34,547 bases of DNA from Streptomyces rochei (GCA_002155895.1 MUMD01000192.1:1-34547), one strand, 5' to 3'; counted from the stretch's first letter, positions 15,073-23,032 are shown. The notes: generated by a model from the sequence alone, not told the origin. Numbers and translations are program-made.

Positions 15073-15945
15073 TCACGCCGCCTGTGGGACCACTGCCACC
15101 GGGCAGGCCGCGTGTTGCAGCAGGGTGTGAGTGACGCGTCCGAGCTGGAGACCGAAGTGACCCGCCCTGTGCCGGGCACCCACGACGACCAGATCGGCGG
15201 CGGCCGACCGCGCCACCAGCACCTTTCGCGCCGGCCCTTCGACCGTCGCCCTGCGCAGTCGCACGCTCGGATGTGCCGTCACCGCTTCGGCGATCAAAGT
15301 GTCGATCAAAGCGGAAGCCCGCTCCTCGTGCTGATGCTCGGAACCAGCCGGTGCCCCGACGTCGGTGCTCTCGTACTCCGGGCACCGCCAGGCCCGCACC
15401 ACATCCAGCTCGCAGCCCCTCGTCTCGGCCGCCTCGAATGCGAAGCGAACCGCCTCCCGGCTTGTGTCGGGATCGCCTGCGCCCAGGAGGACGCGCTCGT
15501 GAGCGCCTGACAACGCCGACTTGTCACCTCGGACGACGATCACGGGGCAGTCGGACCGGGCGGCGACGGCCAGGCTGACCGAGCCGAGCAGTGCTCCCTT
15601 GAGTTCCCCACGTCCTCGTGATCCGGTGACCACGGCGGTGGCGTGCATCCCTTCGGCTAGCAGCGCCGACACCGCTTCGGCAGGCACCGTGTCCGTGGAG
15701 ACCTTCAGGCCGGGATCGTATCGCCGGACACGTTCGACGGCAGTTCCGACGATGTTGTCCGCCATCACCTGCGCCGAGGAACGCTCCCGACTCATGGTCG
15801 GCAGGACGCCCTCGTACCGCTCCCACAAAGAGGCGTAGACCAGGCGCAGCGGAAGCCCTCGACGCAGCGCCTCGTCCACCGCCCAGTCGATGGCCAGAAC
15901 ACTGCCGTCCGACCCGTCGACGCCCACAACCAGGGGAAGTGCCAT
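15073..15945 (-). CDS. Tandem universal stress protein (USP C)
   Basis: A 290-residue double USP protein. Two adjacent ATG codons follow GGTGGGG; I chose the second (15945) for better spacing, the first being at 15948. Domain 1 (about 1-145): LPLVVGVDGSDGSVLAIDWA to VVTGSRGRGELKGALLGSVS, a good G-2x-G-9x-G-S ATP loop. Domain 2 (about 155-288): ERVLLGAGDPDTSREAVRFAF to VVVGARHRAGHFGLQLGRVTH, with a degenerate loop. It is related to USP A (shared ALxxRYEG/SLWERYEG region). It is monocistronic: a GGGACCTTCAGTCCC box lies about 110 bases upstream and a 15-bp hairpin directly downstream. Confidence 0.93.
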   Translation of the reverse strand: MALPLVVGVDGSDGSVLAIDWAVDEALRRGLPLRLVYASLWERYEGVLPTMSRERSSAQVMADNIVGTAVERVRRYDPGLKVSTDTVPAEAVSALLAEGMHATAVVTGSRGRGELKGALLGSVSLAVAARSDCPVIVVRGDKSALSGAHERVLLGAGDPDTSREAVRFAFEAAETRGCELDVVRAWRCPEYESTDVGAPAGSEHQHEERASALIDTLIAEAVTAHPSVRLRRATVEGPARKVLVARSAAADLVVVGARHRAGHFGLQLGRVTHTLLQHAACPVAVVPQAA

Positions 15946-16722
15946 CATCCCCACCGCCTTCTCTCTTCCAGCCACCTCGTGCAGCGTGGGTTGCCATTTC
16001 CACGGTCGCACCGCCACGGCCCACATGGCAGGGACTGCCCGGTGCCACAGGGAAGGGACCTTCAGTCCCCGGACGAGGCCGAGCGGGCCGCGCCATGAAC
16101 CCTGAGGTCCCTGGACCGGTTCCCGCACGCGAGTGAGGCTGTGAAACAGGGGACCAACGCGAGACGAGGCGATCGTCATGGGACGGCTCCAGATGACAAG
16201 GCGCCCGCGCCCTCCGCGCCGCCCCGATCCACCCGACCTGCGTACACCATCGGGACGCCCCATGCCGTACTAGCCGATGTTCCGGGCGACCGACAGGCGA
16301 CCGGCCACGGCCGAGCCGGGCCGGCCGACGGCCCGGGTCCCACCGAGGCGTCCGCCCGGTCGATGCTGCCGCCGGGCGATGCGCAGGACCCCCTCATGAA
16401 CGCCACCGGCCGCCCGCCCCCTCAAGCGGGCGAGGCGGTTCTGGATCTACTGACCCGACGACTTTCCGCGCACCACAGTCGGCATCCGGACAGCGGTGCA
16501 CGGGCAGGCAGGACGGACAGGGCCGGCAGTCCCTTGCAACGCGCTGGTCGTCTCACCCTCCCGCCCGCACTTCCGGGACCGGTCGCTGGCGGAAGGCGTG
16601 GGGAGCGGCCGCGCGACCCGTCACGGTCCGCGGGGAGGGCCGTGCGACCCTTCCCCGCATTGCGACAGTGCGCGAGACTGGACTCGGACCGGGACCTCGA
16701 CCGTCGCGAGCAGGTGACTGCG
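15946..16722. promoter_or_regulatory. Divergent region between USP C and nicotinate phosphoribosyltransferase
   Basis: No supported gene lies in these 777 bases. An open plus-strand frame continues from 16141 into the phosphoribosyltransferase gene, but its translation before 16723 is low-complexity and unlike any family I know. Palindromic words cluster at 16055-16117: GGGACCTTCAGTCCC, GGCCGAGCGGGCC (16077-16089) and GGTCCCTGGACC (16106-16117). These suggest a shared regulatory block for both divergent genes, although it is about 600 bases from the phosphoribosyltransferase start. Confidence 0.45.
16055..16069. promoter_or_regulatory. GGGAC-N5-GTCCC palindrome upstream of USP C
   Basis: GGGACCTTCAGTCCC, 15 bases with arms GGGAC and GTCCC, about 110 bases before the USP C start. 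It is the twin of the site at 14042-14056 upstream of USP B, which supports a common regulator for the USP genes. Confidence 0.5.
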
Positions 16723-18096
16723 ATGTCGGAAGTGACCACCACCGACCTCTACGAAGTCACCATGGCCCTGTCGTATCTGCGTGAGGACATGAACCGATCG
16801 GCGACCTTCAGCCTCTTCGTCCGCTCACTGCCTCCCGAACGGGGCTTCCTCGTGAGCGCGGGGACGGAACCGGCACTCGACTACCTCAGTGATTTCCACG
16901 TCACCGCCGCCGACCTGGAGGTGTTCGCCTCCGCATTGCGTCGGCCCACCGCCGACGTCGCTCCCCTGAGTGGCATGACGTTCACCGGCGAGGTGCGCGC
17001 CGTGCCCGAGGGACGGATCGTGTACGCGGGGGAGCCACTCCTGGAGGTGACCGCTCCGATCGCGCAGGCCCAATTGGTCGAGACGTTTCTGCTCAACCAG
17101 ATCTCGCACCAGACGACCGTGGCGTCCAAAGCGGTCCGCTCCGTCCTGGCTGCTGCCGGGCACCCGGTGGTCGACTTCTCGCTGCGCCGCACGCACGGCA
17201 CGTGCGCCGGACTGCAGGCCGCCCGCACCGCGGCGCTGACAGGCTTCGCGGGCACCAGCAACGTGGCCGCGGCCGTCCGATGGGGGCTGCCCGCGTCCGG
17301 CACGATGGCCCACTCCTACGTCGAGGCGTTCCCCGACGAGGAGGCTGCCTTCCGCGCCTTCGCCCGCACCCATCCCGGGCCCGTGACCTTCCTGGTGGAC
17401 ACGTACGACACGGTGCGCGGGGTACGCACAGCGGCCCGGGTCCTGCGTGACCTGGAGCGGGGACCGGGCTGCGCCGTCCGGCTCGACAGCGGTGACCTGG
17501 ATGATCTCTCCCGGCGGGCCCGAAGCGAACTGGACGCCGCCGGCCTGCCCGGCGTGCGCGTCATAGCCAGCGGTGGCCTCGACGAGTACCGGGTCGACGC
17601 CCTGGTCCGCTCGGGCGCGCCCATCGACGTCTACGCGGTCGGCACCCGTGTCGGCACCTCCGCCGACGCTCCCTACCTCGATTCCGCCTACAAGCTCGTG
17701 GAGTACGACGGCCACCCGGTCATGAAACTGGCGTCGGGCAAGACGACGCTGCCGGGGAGCAAGCAGGTGTACCGACGTCCGGGCCACCCGGACATCATCG
17801 CCCTGCGGGAGGAAGACGCACCGGCCGGTGCGGAACCACTCCTTCGCACGCTGATGCGCGACGGACGTCGCTCGAGCCCGCCGGACACTCTGCCCGCCGC
17901 ACGAGTCCGCCTGACGGCGGACCTGGCGGCTCTTCCCTCCGAGACGCTCCGGCTACGCGCTCCTCAGCCGGGGCGGGCCATGATCTCGGAGCGGCTGTCC
18001 GGGCTGGCGGAAAGGCTTCGGGAACAACTGCTCGCCTCGCACTTCCTCCCCGGCGCCCGCGGGGCACCGGCTGCACGGCGTCAACCACCGATGTAG
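16723..18096 (+). CDS. pncB: Nicotinate phosphoribosyltransferase
   Basis: A 457-residue enzyme of NAD salvage, forming nicotinate mononucleotide from nicotinate and PRPP. I placed the start at MSEVTTTDLYEVTMALSYL because family members begin just before TDLYELTM; upstream sequence is not conserved, and AGCAGGTGACTGCG provides only a modest binding site. Family landmarks: ERGFLVSAGTEPALDYL (about 44-60), FLLNQISHQTTVASKAVR, VVDFSLRRTHG, GTSNVAAAVRWGLPASGTMAHSYVEAF (in parts: GTSNVAAA, GTMAHSYVEAF), VRLDSGDLDDLS, VIASGGLDEY and YAVGTRVGTS. The Mtb DosR regulon also contains a second nicotinate phosphoribosyltransferase (PncB2), so a hypoxia-specific NAD salvage paralogue is a reasonable inference. 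It precedes USP D by 70 bases on the same strand. Confidence 0.92.
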   Translation: MSEVTTTDLYEVTMALSYLREDMNRSATFSLFVRSLPPERGFLVSAGTEPALDYLSDFHVTAADLEVFASALRRPTADVAPLSGMTFTGEVRAVPEGRIVYAGEPLLEVTAPIAQAQLVETFLLNQISHQTTVASKAVRSVLAAAGHPVVDFSLRRTHGTCAGLQAARTAALTGFAGTSNVAAAVRWGLPASGTMAHSYVEAFPDEEAAFRAFARTHPGPVTFLVDTYDTVRGVRTAARVLRDLERGPGCAVRLDSGDLDDLSRRARSELDAAGLPGVRVIASGGLDEYRVDALVRSGAPIDVYAVGTRVGTSADAPYLDSAYKLVEYDGHPVMKLASGKTTLPGSKQVYRRPGHPDIIALREEDAPAGAEPLLRTLMRDGRRSSPPDTLPAARVRLTADLAALPSETLRLRAPQPGRAMISERLSGLAERLREQLLASHFLPGARGAPAARRQPPM

Positions 18097-18166
18097 TCGG
18101 CTGGCGCATTACGCCGACAGCGGGCAGCGTGGACAGAGACGGGAAGCACGTACGAGTGAGGTGGCC

Positions 18167-18625
18167 ATGCAATCACCGGAGCCGGCAGCACGCGTGGTCG
18201 TGGGCGTGGACGGGTCCCCTTCCTCCTACGCCGCGCTGCGCTGGGCGGATCGGTACGCGCGCACCATCGGCGGTGTCGTGGAGGCGGTCCACGTGTGGGA
18301 CACACCGTCCGCGGCGGGCTTCACCGGTCCCGCCATCGACCCCGACTTCGACCTGCAGCAGGCCCGTGAGCGGTTCTCCGACGAACTGCATGCCATCTTC
18401 CCGGGCGAACGGCCGCCGGGTCTCAAGGAGGTACTCGTCGAGGGTGACCCGTCGGAGATCTTGATCCGCGCCTCGGAAGGGGCCGACCTCCTCGTGGTGG
18501 GCCGCCGCGGCAGGGGCGCGTTCGCCCGGGCCATGCTCGGTTCGGTCAGCCAGCGCTGTGCTCAGCACGCATCCTGCCCGGTCGTCGTCGTCCGGCAGGG
18601 GCCAGAAGCGGACTCCGCGCGCTGA
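18167..18625 (+). CDS. Single-domain universal stress protein (USP D)
   Basis: A 152-residue single USP fold. The ATG at 18167 follows GAGG with suitable spacing; a GTG at 18161 is in frame two codons earlier. RVVVGVDGSPSSYAALRWA begins strand 1 and VVGRRGRGAFARAMLGSVS gives a consensus ATP loop, so ATP binding is likely. The C-terminus CPVVVVRQG is typical. It lies 70 bases after the nicotinate phosphoribosyltransferase gene and may be co-transcribed. Immediately downstream the DNA turns into insertion-sequence remnant. Confidence 0.92.
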   Translation: MQSPEPAARVVVGVDGSPSSYAALRWADRYARTIGGVVEAVHVWDTPSAAGFTGPAIDPDFDLQQARERFSDELHAIFPGERPPGLKEVLVEGDPSEILIRASEGADLLVVGRRGRGAFARAMLGSVSQRCAQHASCPVVVVRQGPEADSAR

Positions 18626-18769
18626 GCCGCCGGGGATCAGGAACGCTCGGGTGAGGTCACGGGCTGATCGCCTCGCTCGCGGGCGACTCACTGGCTCTGA
18701 CAAAAGCTGCTGATCATGAGACCGTCGGGTCTCTCTGCTCGCATCTCTGGGCATGGGAAACCGTCAGTC

Positions 18770-19131
18770 CCAACTCGAGCCGCCGCTCGACAGGATCTCC
18801 CGCCGTCGCGGGCCAGGTCGGCAGACCCCGCCGACGCCCCGACGCCCTGCTGGCCGACCGCGGCTACGACCACGACAAATACCGCCGCCTGCTCTGGCAA
18901 CGAGGCATCCGCCCTGTGATCGCGAAGAGAGGCGAGCCACACGGCACCGGCCTGGGCGTGCTCCGCTACGTCGTCGAGCGCACGATCGCCTGGCTCCACG
19001 GCTTCCGCCGCCTGCGCATCCGCTGGGAACGACGCGACGACATCCACGAAGCGTTCCTCAGCCTCGCTTTCTGCCTGATCACCCACCGCCACGTCCAACG
19101 CCTTAGTGGGGACCTCTTTTATGCTGGGGCG
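18770..19131 (+). pseudogene. IS5-type transposase C-terminal remnant
   Basis: The plus strand encodes PAVAGQVGRPRRRPDALLAD then RGYDHDKYRRLLWQRGIRP, VIAKRGEPHG and VERTIAWLHGFRRLRIRWER, ending LAFCLITHRHVQRL. This is the C-terminal third of an IS5/IS4-type DDE transposase (ADRGYD carries the second catalytic Asp; the E is in the YVVERTIAW helix). The upstream part (18770-18800) is frame-shifted and the N-terminal two thirds are absent. The native stop is lost, so the frame runs on into the TetR gene. It probably marks an old insertion between USP D and tetR. Confidence 0.82.
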
Positions 19132-19704
19132 GTGACACCGAAGGTGGGGCAGGAGACGGAGCTGCGGGCGGATGCGGTGCGCAATCGCGCCCGGATCCTG
19201 CGGATCGCCCGTGAGCGACTGGCCGCTGGTGACACGTCACTGCAGCTGAACGCCATCGCCCGGCTTGCCGGGGTGGGTGTCGGGACGGTCTACCGGCACT
19301 TTCCCAACCGCCACGCGCTGGTCGAGGCGCTCTCGGCGGAACGCTTCCGGGAACTGATCGCGGAGGCGCAGGCGGCGGTCGCCGTCGACGACCCGCGCGC
19401 GGGCCTGCACCGTCTGCTGCGCTTCGCGCTGGACCGCATGCTCGACGATTCGGACTTCGCAGCCGTGCTGGAATCTGCTGCCGACGCCAGTGCGCAGACC
19501 TCGGACATGAGGGCCGAGCTCGACCAGGCGGTCACCGGACTGTTGGACCGCGCCCGTCTGAGTGGCGCGATCCGAGACGGTGTCGATGCCGAGGACGTGC
19601 GCCGCTTGCTGTGCGGGGTGCACCATGCGGTGCACACCGGGGGCGGTGCACGCCGGAACCTCTACCTGGACGTTCTGCTGGAGGGTCTGCGCCCGCCGCG
19701 CTGA
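19132..19704 (+). CDS. TetR-family transcriptional regulator
   Basis: A 190-residue repressor-type protein. Residues about 12-57 hold the DNA-binding domain: RNRARILRIARERLAAGD, then LNAIARLAGVGVGTVYRHFPNR, the classic TetR helix-turn-helix. The C-terminal half (about 65-188) would bind a small ligand and dimerise. I chose the GTG at 19132 since domain order begins about 10 residues later; only GGGG precedes it closely, and a TATGCT word at 19120-19125 would suit a leaderless transcript. The same frame is open from 18916 through the IS5 remnant, so a read-through fusion is possible. Two GGATA-N2-TATCC operators lie between it and the SDR gene downstream, which is its likely target along with itself. 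Confidence 0.9.
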   Translation: MTPKVGQETELRADAVRNRARILRIARERLAAGDTSLQLNAIARLAGVGVGTVYRHFPNRHALVEALSAERFRELIAEAQAAVAVDDPRAGLHRLLRFALDRMLDDSDFAAVLESAADASAQTSDMRAELDQAVTGLLDRARLSGAIRDGVDAEDVRRLLCGVHHAVHTGGGARRNLYLDVLLEGLRPPR

Positions 19705-19776
19705 CGGCGGCGCACCTCGTTTCCTGCCCGTGTCAGTCCGGCGGTCCGTCGGGCTGTTCGTCTCCCCCGCACCAAC

Positions 19777-19790
19777 CGGATAGCTATCCG
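19777..19790. promoter_or_regulatory. TetR operator 1 upstream of SDR gene
   Basis: CGGATAGCTATCCG is a perfect 14-bp palindrome, 70 bases before the SDR start. Together with the near-identical site 40 bases downstream it is the likely binding site of the adjacent TetR protein. Confidence 0.75.
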
Positions 19791-19816
19791 ATTGTGTTAG
19801 CGTGCGCCCATCGAAA

Positions 19817-19830
19817 CGGATAACTATCCA
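19817..19830. promoter_or_regulatory. TetR operator 2 upstream of SDR gene
   Basis: CGGATAACTATCCA repeats the operator at 19777-19790 with 12 of 14 bases identical, centre-to-centre 40 bp (nearly four helical turns). It lies 30 bases before the SDR start, so occupancy would block transcription. Confidence 0.72.
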
Positions 19831-19859
19831 CTTGATGTGCGGCAGTGAGGGGCGGGGTC

Positions 19860-20756
19860 ATGAGCGAGCGGGCAGTCGTGACGGCGGGGACCGGAGGCAT
19901 CGGCCTGGAGACCGCGAAGGGACTCGCGCGGCAGGGGTACGCCGTGACGGTGGTCGGCCGCAACGCCGAGCGCGGCACGAGTGCCATCAAGGAGATCGCG
20001 GCAGTCGCGACCGGAGCCGCACCGCAATTCGTGACCGCCGACCTCGCATCGCTCGACCAGGTGCGGGCGCTGGCCGCGCACCTGGCAGCCGAGGGTCCGC
20101 TGAAGGTGCTGGTCAACAACGTCGGTGCGATGTTCACCCAACGCCGCCAGACCGTCGACGGCATCGAGTCGTCCTTCGCCGTCAACCACCTCTCGCCGTA
20201 TCTGCTGACCGAGCTGCTGCTCGACCGGCTCCAGGCGGCCGCACCGAGCCGGATCGTCAACGTCACCTCCGCCGCCGTCAAGGCCGCCAGGCGCACCTTC
20301 GACGCTGTGGAACCGCCGGGCGGCTACTACGGCTTCCACTGGTACGGCCGAGCCAAGCTCGCCAATCTCGCCTACACCCTTCATCTGGCCGAACGCCTCC
20401 GCGGCACCGGCGTCACCGTCTTCGCGGCCGACCCCGGCGGCGCCGCCACCAGCATGACCGACGGCACCATGACCTCACCGAAGATCGTCTCCCCGCCCCT
20501 GCGCCTGCTGTGGCCGCTGGTGCGCCGGACCTTCGCACGTGCCACCGCCGGCCCCGCGTCGGTGGCCGCCTCGCCGTCGGTCTTCGCGGCCACCGATGGC
20601 TCACTCGACGGGCAGACCGGCGTACTCATCGGGCCGGGGGTCCGCCCGACCCCCGTTTTTCGTGCTGCCGACGACCCCCGGACCATCGCGAAGGTCCTTG
20701 AGCTCAGCCGGCGGCTGGCGCCCCTGGACGGTGGTCACGGCGTGCAACACAAGTGA
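19860..20756 (+). CDS. Short-chain dehydrogenase/reductase
   Basis: A 298-residue SDR enzyme; the ATG follows GAGGGGCGGGGTC. The cofactor motif TAGTGGIGLETAKGLARQG is at residues about 7-26, VVGRNAERG suggests NADP(H), the NNVGAM motif follows strand 4, VNVTSAA carries the catalytic Ser, and WYGRAKLANLAY provides the Tyr-x-x-x-Lys pair. Length and motif spacing resemble the retinol-dehydrogenase/WW-oxidoreductase-like branch rather than classical 250-residue reductases. The gene is controlled by two TetR-type operators and followed by a long palindromic terminator. The substrate is unknown; tandem TetR-SDR pairs often deal with xenobiotic carbonyls. Confidence 0.92.
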   Translation: MSERAVVTAGTGGIGLETAKGLARQGYAVTVVGRNAERGTSAIKEIAAVATGAAPQFVTADLASLDQVRALAAHLAAEGPLKVLVNNVGAMFTQRRQTVDGIESSFAVNHLSPYLLTELLLDRLQAAAPSRIVNVTSAAVKAARRTFDAVEPPGGYYGFHWYGRAKLANLAYTLHLAERLRGTGVTVFAADPGGAATSMTDGTMTSPKIVSPPLRLLWPLVRRTFARATAGPASVAASPSVFAATDGSLDGQTGVLIGPGVRPTPVFRAADDPRTIAKVLELSRRLAPLDGGHGVQHK

Positions 20757-20788
20757 CATCCGCCCGCCCCGGACGACGTCCAGGACTT

Positions 20789-20816
20789 CGGTCTGCGGCG
20801 GATCCGCCGCAGACCG
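20789..20816 (+). terminator. Perfect 28-bp palindromic terminator
   Basis: A perfect palindrome runs from CGGTCTGCGGCGGA through TCCGCCGCAGACCG, centred on GATC, 32 bases after the SDR stop. As RNA it folds into a 12-bp stem with a tetraloop, and no U-tract follows. Confidence 0.72.
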
Positions 20817-21100
20817 GAACGGAGAGAACGCTGTCGCTTCTCATGAACATCGAACACCGCATCACGTGAGCCGAGCCGAGATCAGGCATGGTCATCTTCG
20901 GGCAACTTCCCGGAGCCCGATCCGAGCGTCAGCCGCCACGCAGCGTGCGCGCCTCACGGAGAGCGAGCCAGAACCCGAGAACCGACAGCACCTGTACACG
21001 AGATCGGGCACCGCTCGCGACGCCGGAGAATTCGAACGGCCGCGAAGCCGGAAGGCTAGGTGGAACTACACCTGCGCGACCTTCGCTCAGCCCTCGTCGG
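20817..21100. other. Intergenic remnant between SDR terminator and SDR tail fragment
   Basis: I see no credible gene between the terminator and the fragment at 21101. Short frames here are probably chance. The region is bounded by decayed DNA on its right. Confidence 0.4.
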
Positions 21101-21175
21101 TCAGACGCGTGGGCCGAGGAACAGGCCACCGCTCGCGTCGATAATCTGACCGGTGACCCAGCGGGCGGCGTCGGA
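21101..21175 (-). pseudogene. SDR oxidoreductase C-terminal tail
   Basis: The minus strand reads [20 protein letters not shown] then GPRV and TGA at 21101-21103, the characteristic end of classical SDR enzymes (VTGQ-I-D-x-S-GG). Only about 25 residues remain. Upstream the frame passes directly into IS701 transposase sequence, so the gene was cut by an insertion followed by deletion. Confidence 0.78.
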
Positions 21176-21433
21176 ATGCCGGCCGCCTGACGGCGTTCGG
21201 GATCGGTGCACCAAGAATGTTCGGGCACGTAGAGCCGTCGGTCGATCAACGCCCGTCCCCGGCCGGTTGCGTAGGCGAGGAAGGCGCCGACCTGACTGAT
21301 CTCGATACGTCCGGCGGTGCCGGTGTACTGCCGCTGCACGCCCGCCGAGGACCAGCCTTTCTTCATGAAGCCGGTCTCGTCGACGATCAGCACTCCACCG
21401 TCGCTGCCGAGGTGGTCTACGGCGTTTACACGC
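21176..21433 (-). pseudogene. IS701-family transposase fragment
   Basis: The minus strand encodes [21 protein letters not shown], split as DHLGSDGG and [13 protein letters not shown], then [41 protein letters not shown] and [11 protein letters not shown]. This is the segment around the first catalytic Asp (VDETGF) of IS701-type DDE transposases common in Streptomyces. The N-terminus is lost at the OsmC gene boundary (about 21430) and the C-terminus at the SDR junction (about 21180). About 80 residues remain, so it is inactive. Confidence 0.85.
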
Positions 21434-22049
21434 CACCGTCCCTCGAAACCCGTAGCTCCATCTCCGGGGGACTGGCCATCGAGTTCGTCACTGTGCAGTG
21501 GGACACCACCGCACGCAGGGCAGCCAGTCTCTCCGTCGGCAGCTGTGGTGCCACCACGGTCAAGGACAGAGAAGCCACCCGGGCCGGCCGGTCGGCCGCC
21601 ATTCGGAACTGAGCGCGGACCCGGAGGCCGGCACGGCCGGCACCGTGCCGGTCGAGGAAGCGTCCGGCGTAGTGGGCTGCGCACGAGGCCACCGCCGCGA
21701 CGAACAGCTCCACGGGTGTCGGAGCGGTGTCCTTCCCTCCGTCGGTGAGCGGCTGGTCGACGGTCAGCTCGTGCCCGCGGATCCGTATCGCGTAGGCGTC
21801 CCCGGCCACAGGCAGCACCTCGACCACCCCCGGTGCCTCCGGGGCTCCCGGATCCACGGCCGCGGCCTGGTACAGCAGCAGCCCCGCCAGGCGTCGCGCC
21901 TCCTCAGTGGTGAGCGATGCCCAGAGTTCTTCCGCGTCGTGGGAGGAGAACGACGTGTCCAGGACGACTCGTCCCATCTGCGCGGGCAGTCCTTGGGGCG
22001 CGAATCGTGTGACGTTGATCGTGCGGCCGCAACGAGTGTGCAGTTTCAT
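21426..22049 (-). CDS. OsmC/Ohr-family peroxide-resistance protein
   Basis: A 207-residue protein. Two consecutive ATGs (22052, 22049) follow GGGAGAC; the second has better spacing. Residues about 1-65 are an extra N-terminal part ([40 protein letters not shown]), and about 75-200 the OsmC fold: [39 protein letters not shown] and [15 protein letters not shown], the latter two carrying the paired redox cysteines. OsmC proteins reduce organic peroxides. The last residues after ELRV may derive from the IS701 fragment that abuts the gene. It follows the DUF1918-XRE-PPOx gene by 80 bases on the same strand, which suggests an operon. Confidence 0.85.
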   Translation of the reverse strand: MKLHTRCGRTINVTRFAPQGLPAQMGRVVLDTSFSSHDAEELWASLTTEEARRLAGLLLYQAAAVDPGAPEAPGVVEVLPVAGDAYAIRIRGHELTVDQPLTDGGKDTAPTPVELFVAAVASCAAHYAGRFLDRHGAGRAGLRVRAQFRMAADRPARVASLSLTVVAPQLPTERLAALRAVVSHCTVTNSMASPPEMELRVSRDGGV

Positions 22050-22129
22050 CATGTCTCCCGACGGGGTCTCGTCCGGTCGGCTTCGTCAGTCGGCCGAGTC
22101 GATTCCATTGCCGCCCAACGGCGCACCGC

Positions 22130-23032
22130 TCACGACTCGGCTGCCGAGGTGATGCGCCGCCCGGTCAGACGTTCTATGTCCACGGCGAGCCAGTCGATCC
22201 GCCGTCCCCCCGCCCACGGCCTGGTGTGCGCGGCCTCGTCCAGCCGTTCCGCTTCAACGGGATCTGTCACGGCCCGGCAACGCCCCACGACCAGGACACT
22301 CCATCCCTGGCTCATGGCATCGTCCACCTGGTCGACCTCGAAGGCGACCTGCTGGTCCACGGCCGAGGCCGTTGTCGAGTCGGGGGCGGTACGGAAGGCC
22401 ACGATCCCGTTCGTCATCTCGTAATTGACCGGGAACACGGCAGGACCGTGTTCCGAAGTGAACGCGATGCGTCCCACTCCGTGGCTGGAGAGCAGGCCCC
22501 GGCACTCCTCTTCGCCCAGGTCGAGCAGGTGCGGGTCGCGCAGCGCCGATCCCCGCCCGGGCGGTCGGTCCGTGCCACCTCCCTGCAATGCGGCGTACGT
22601 CGTCCCCAAGGCGTCCGCCAGCCGCATCAGGGTGCCGGAGCCCGGGTCGGCGGTATGCGTCTCCAAGTAGGACAGATAGCCGGGTGCCATGCGTGCTCTC
22701 TCGGCCACTGCTTCGACGCTGAGCCCTTTGCGGCGACGGGCTGCGGCCAGGCGCCGGCCGACGTCCCCAGCGTCACCGCCGTGCAGCGAACCATGATGAG
22801 TCCGGTCAGCGGTCAGCGTCGTCTGAGGCATCGGCCGCTGCGGTTCCCCGAGCTGGGCCACATGCGCGTCGGGGCCGGGGAACACCAGCGTGACGTCCCC
22901 CGTGTCCGACCAGCGCACGTCGTACGGGGGCGTTCCGTCGTCGTGGTACAGGCCGACTATCTCACCGTCCCGCCGAGTGACACCGGTGGAAGGGCTCTCG
23001 ACGACAAGCCGGTCGCCAATGTGTGCGTACAT
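22130..23032 (-). CDS. DUF1918-XRE-PPOx fusion protein
   Basis: A 300-residue protein; the ATG follows GAGAGGGACGGTC. Three modules are visible. Residues 1-60 are DUF1918 (HIGDRLVVESPSTGVTRRDG, PYDVRWSDTGDVTLVFPG). Residues about 88-150 are an XRE/Cro helix-turn-helix (VGRRLAAARRRKGLSVEAVA, ARMAPGYLSYLETHTADPG, LMRLADALG). Residues about 165-295 are a PPOx-like flavin-binding split barrel (GRIAFTSEHGPAVFPVNYEM, AFEVDQVDDAMSQGWSVLVV, RIDWLAVDIERLTGRRI). It could be a DNA-binding protein sensing flavin or F420 redox state. It is divergent from the Rv1733c-like gene, and several GCCGAACGGCC-type words lie between them. Confidence 0.88.
   Translation of the reverse strand: MYAHIGDRLVVESPSTGVTRRDGEIVGLYHDDGTPPYDVRWSDTGDVTLVFPGPDAHVAQLGEPQRPMPQTTLTADRTHHGSLHGGDAGDVGRRLAAARRRKGLSVEAVAERARMAPGYLSYLETHTADPGSGTLMRLADALGTTYAALQGGGTDRPPGRGSALRDPHLLDLGEEECRGLLSSHGVGRIAFTSEHGPAVFPVNYEMTNGIVAFRTAPDSTTASAVDQQVAFEVDQVDDAMSQGWSVLVVGRCRAVTDPVEAERLDEAAHTRPWAGGRRIDWLAVDIERLTGRRITSAAES

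Noticed and set aside
16141-16722. N-terminal extension of the nicotinate phosphoribosyltransferase frame
   Set aside because: The frame is open for 194 codons but its translation is Arg/Pro/Gly-rich and family members begin at the TDLYEVTM region, so the real start is placed at 16723.
20821-21000. Short peptide frame near 20843 (MNIEHRIT) as a leader peptide
   Set aside because: Eight codons with a stop and no downstream gene on that strand; chance occurrence is the simpler reading.
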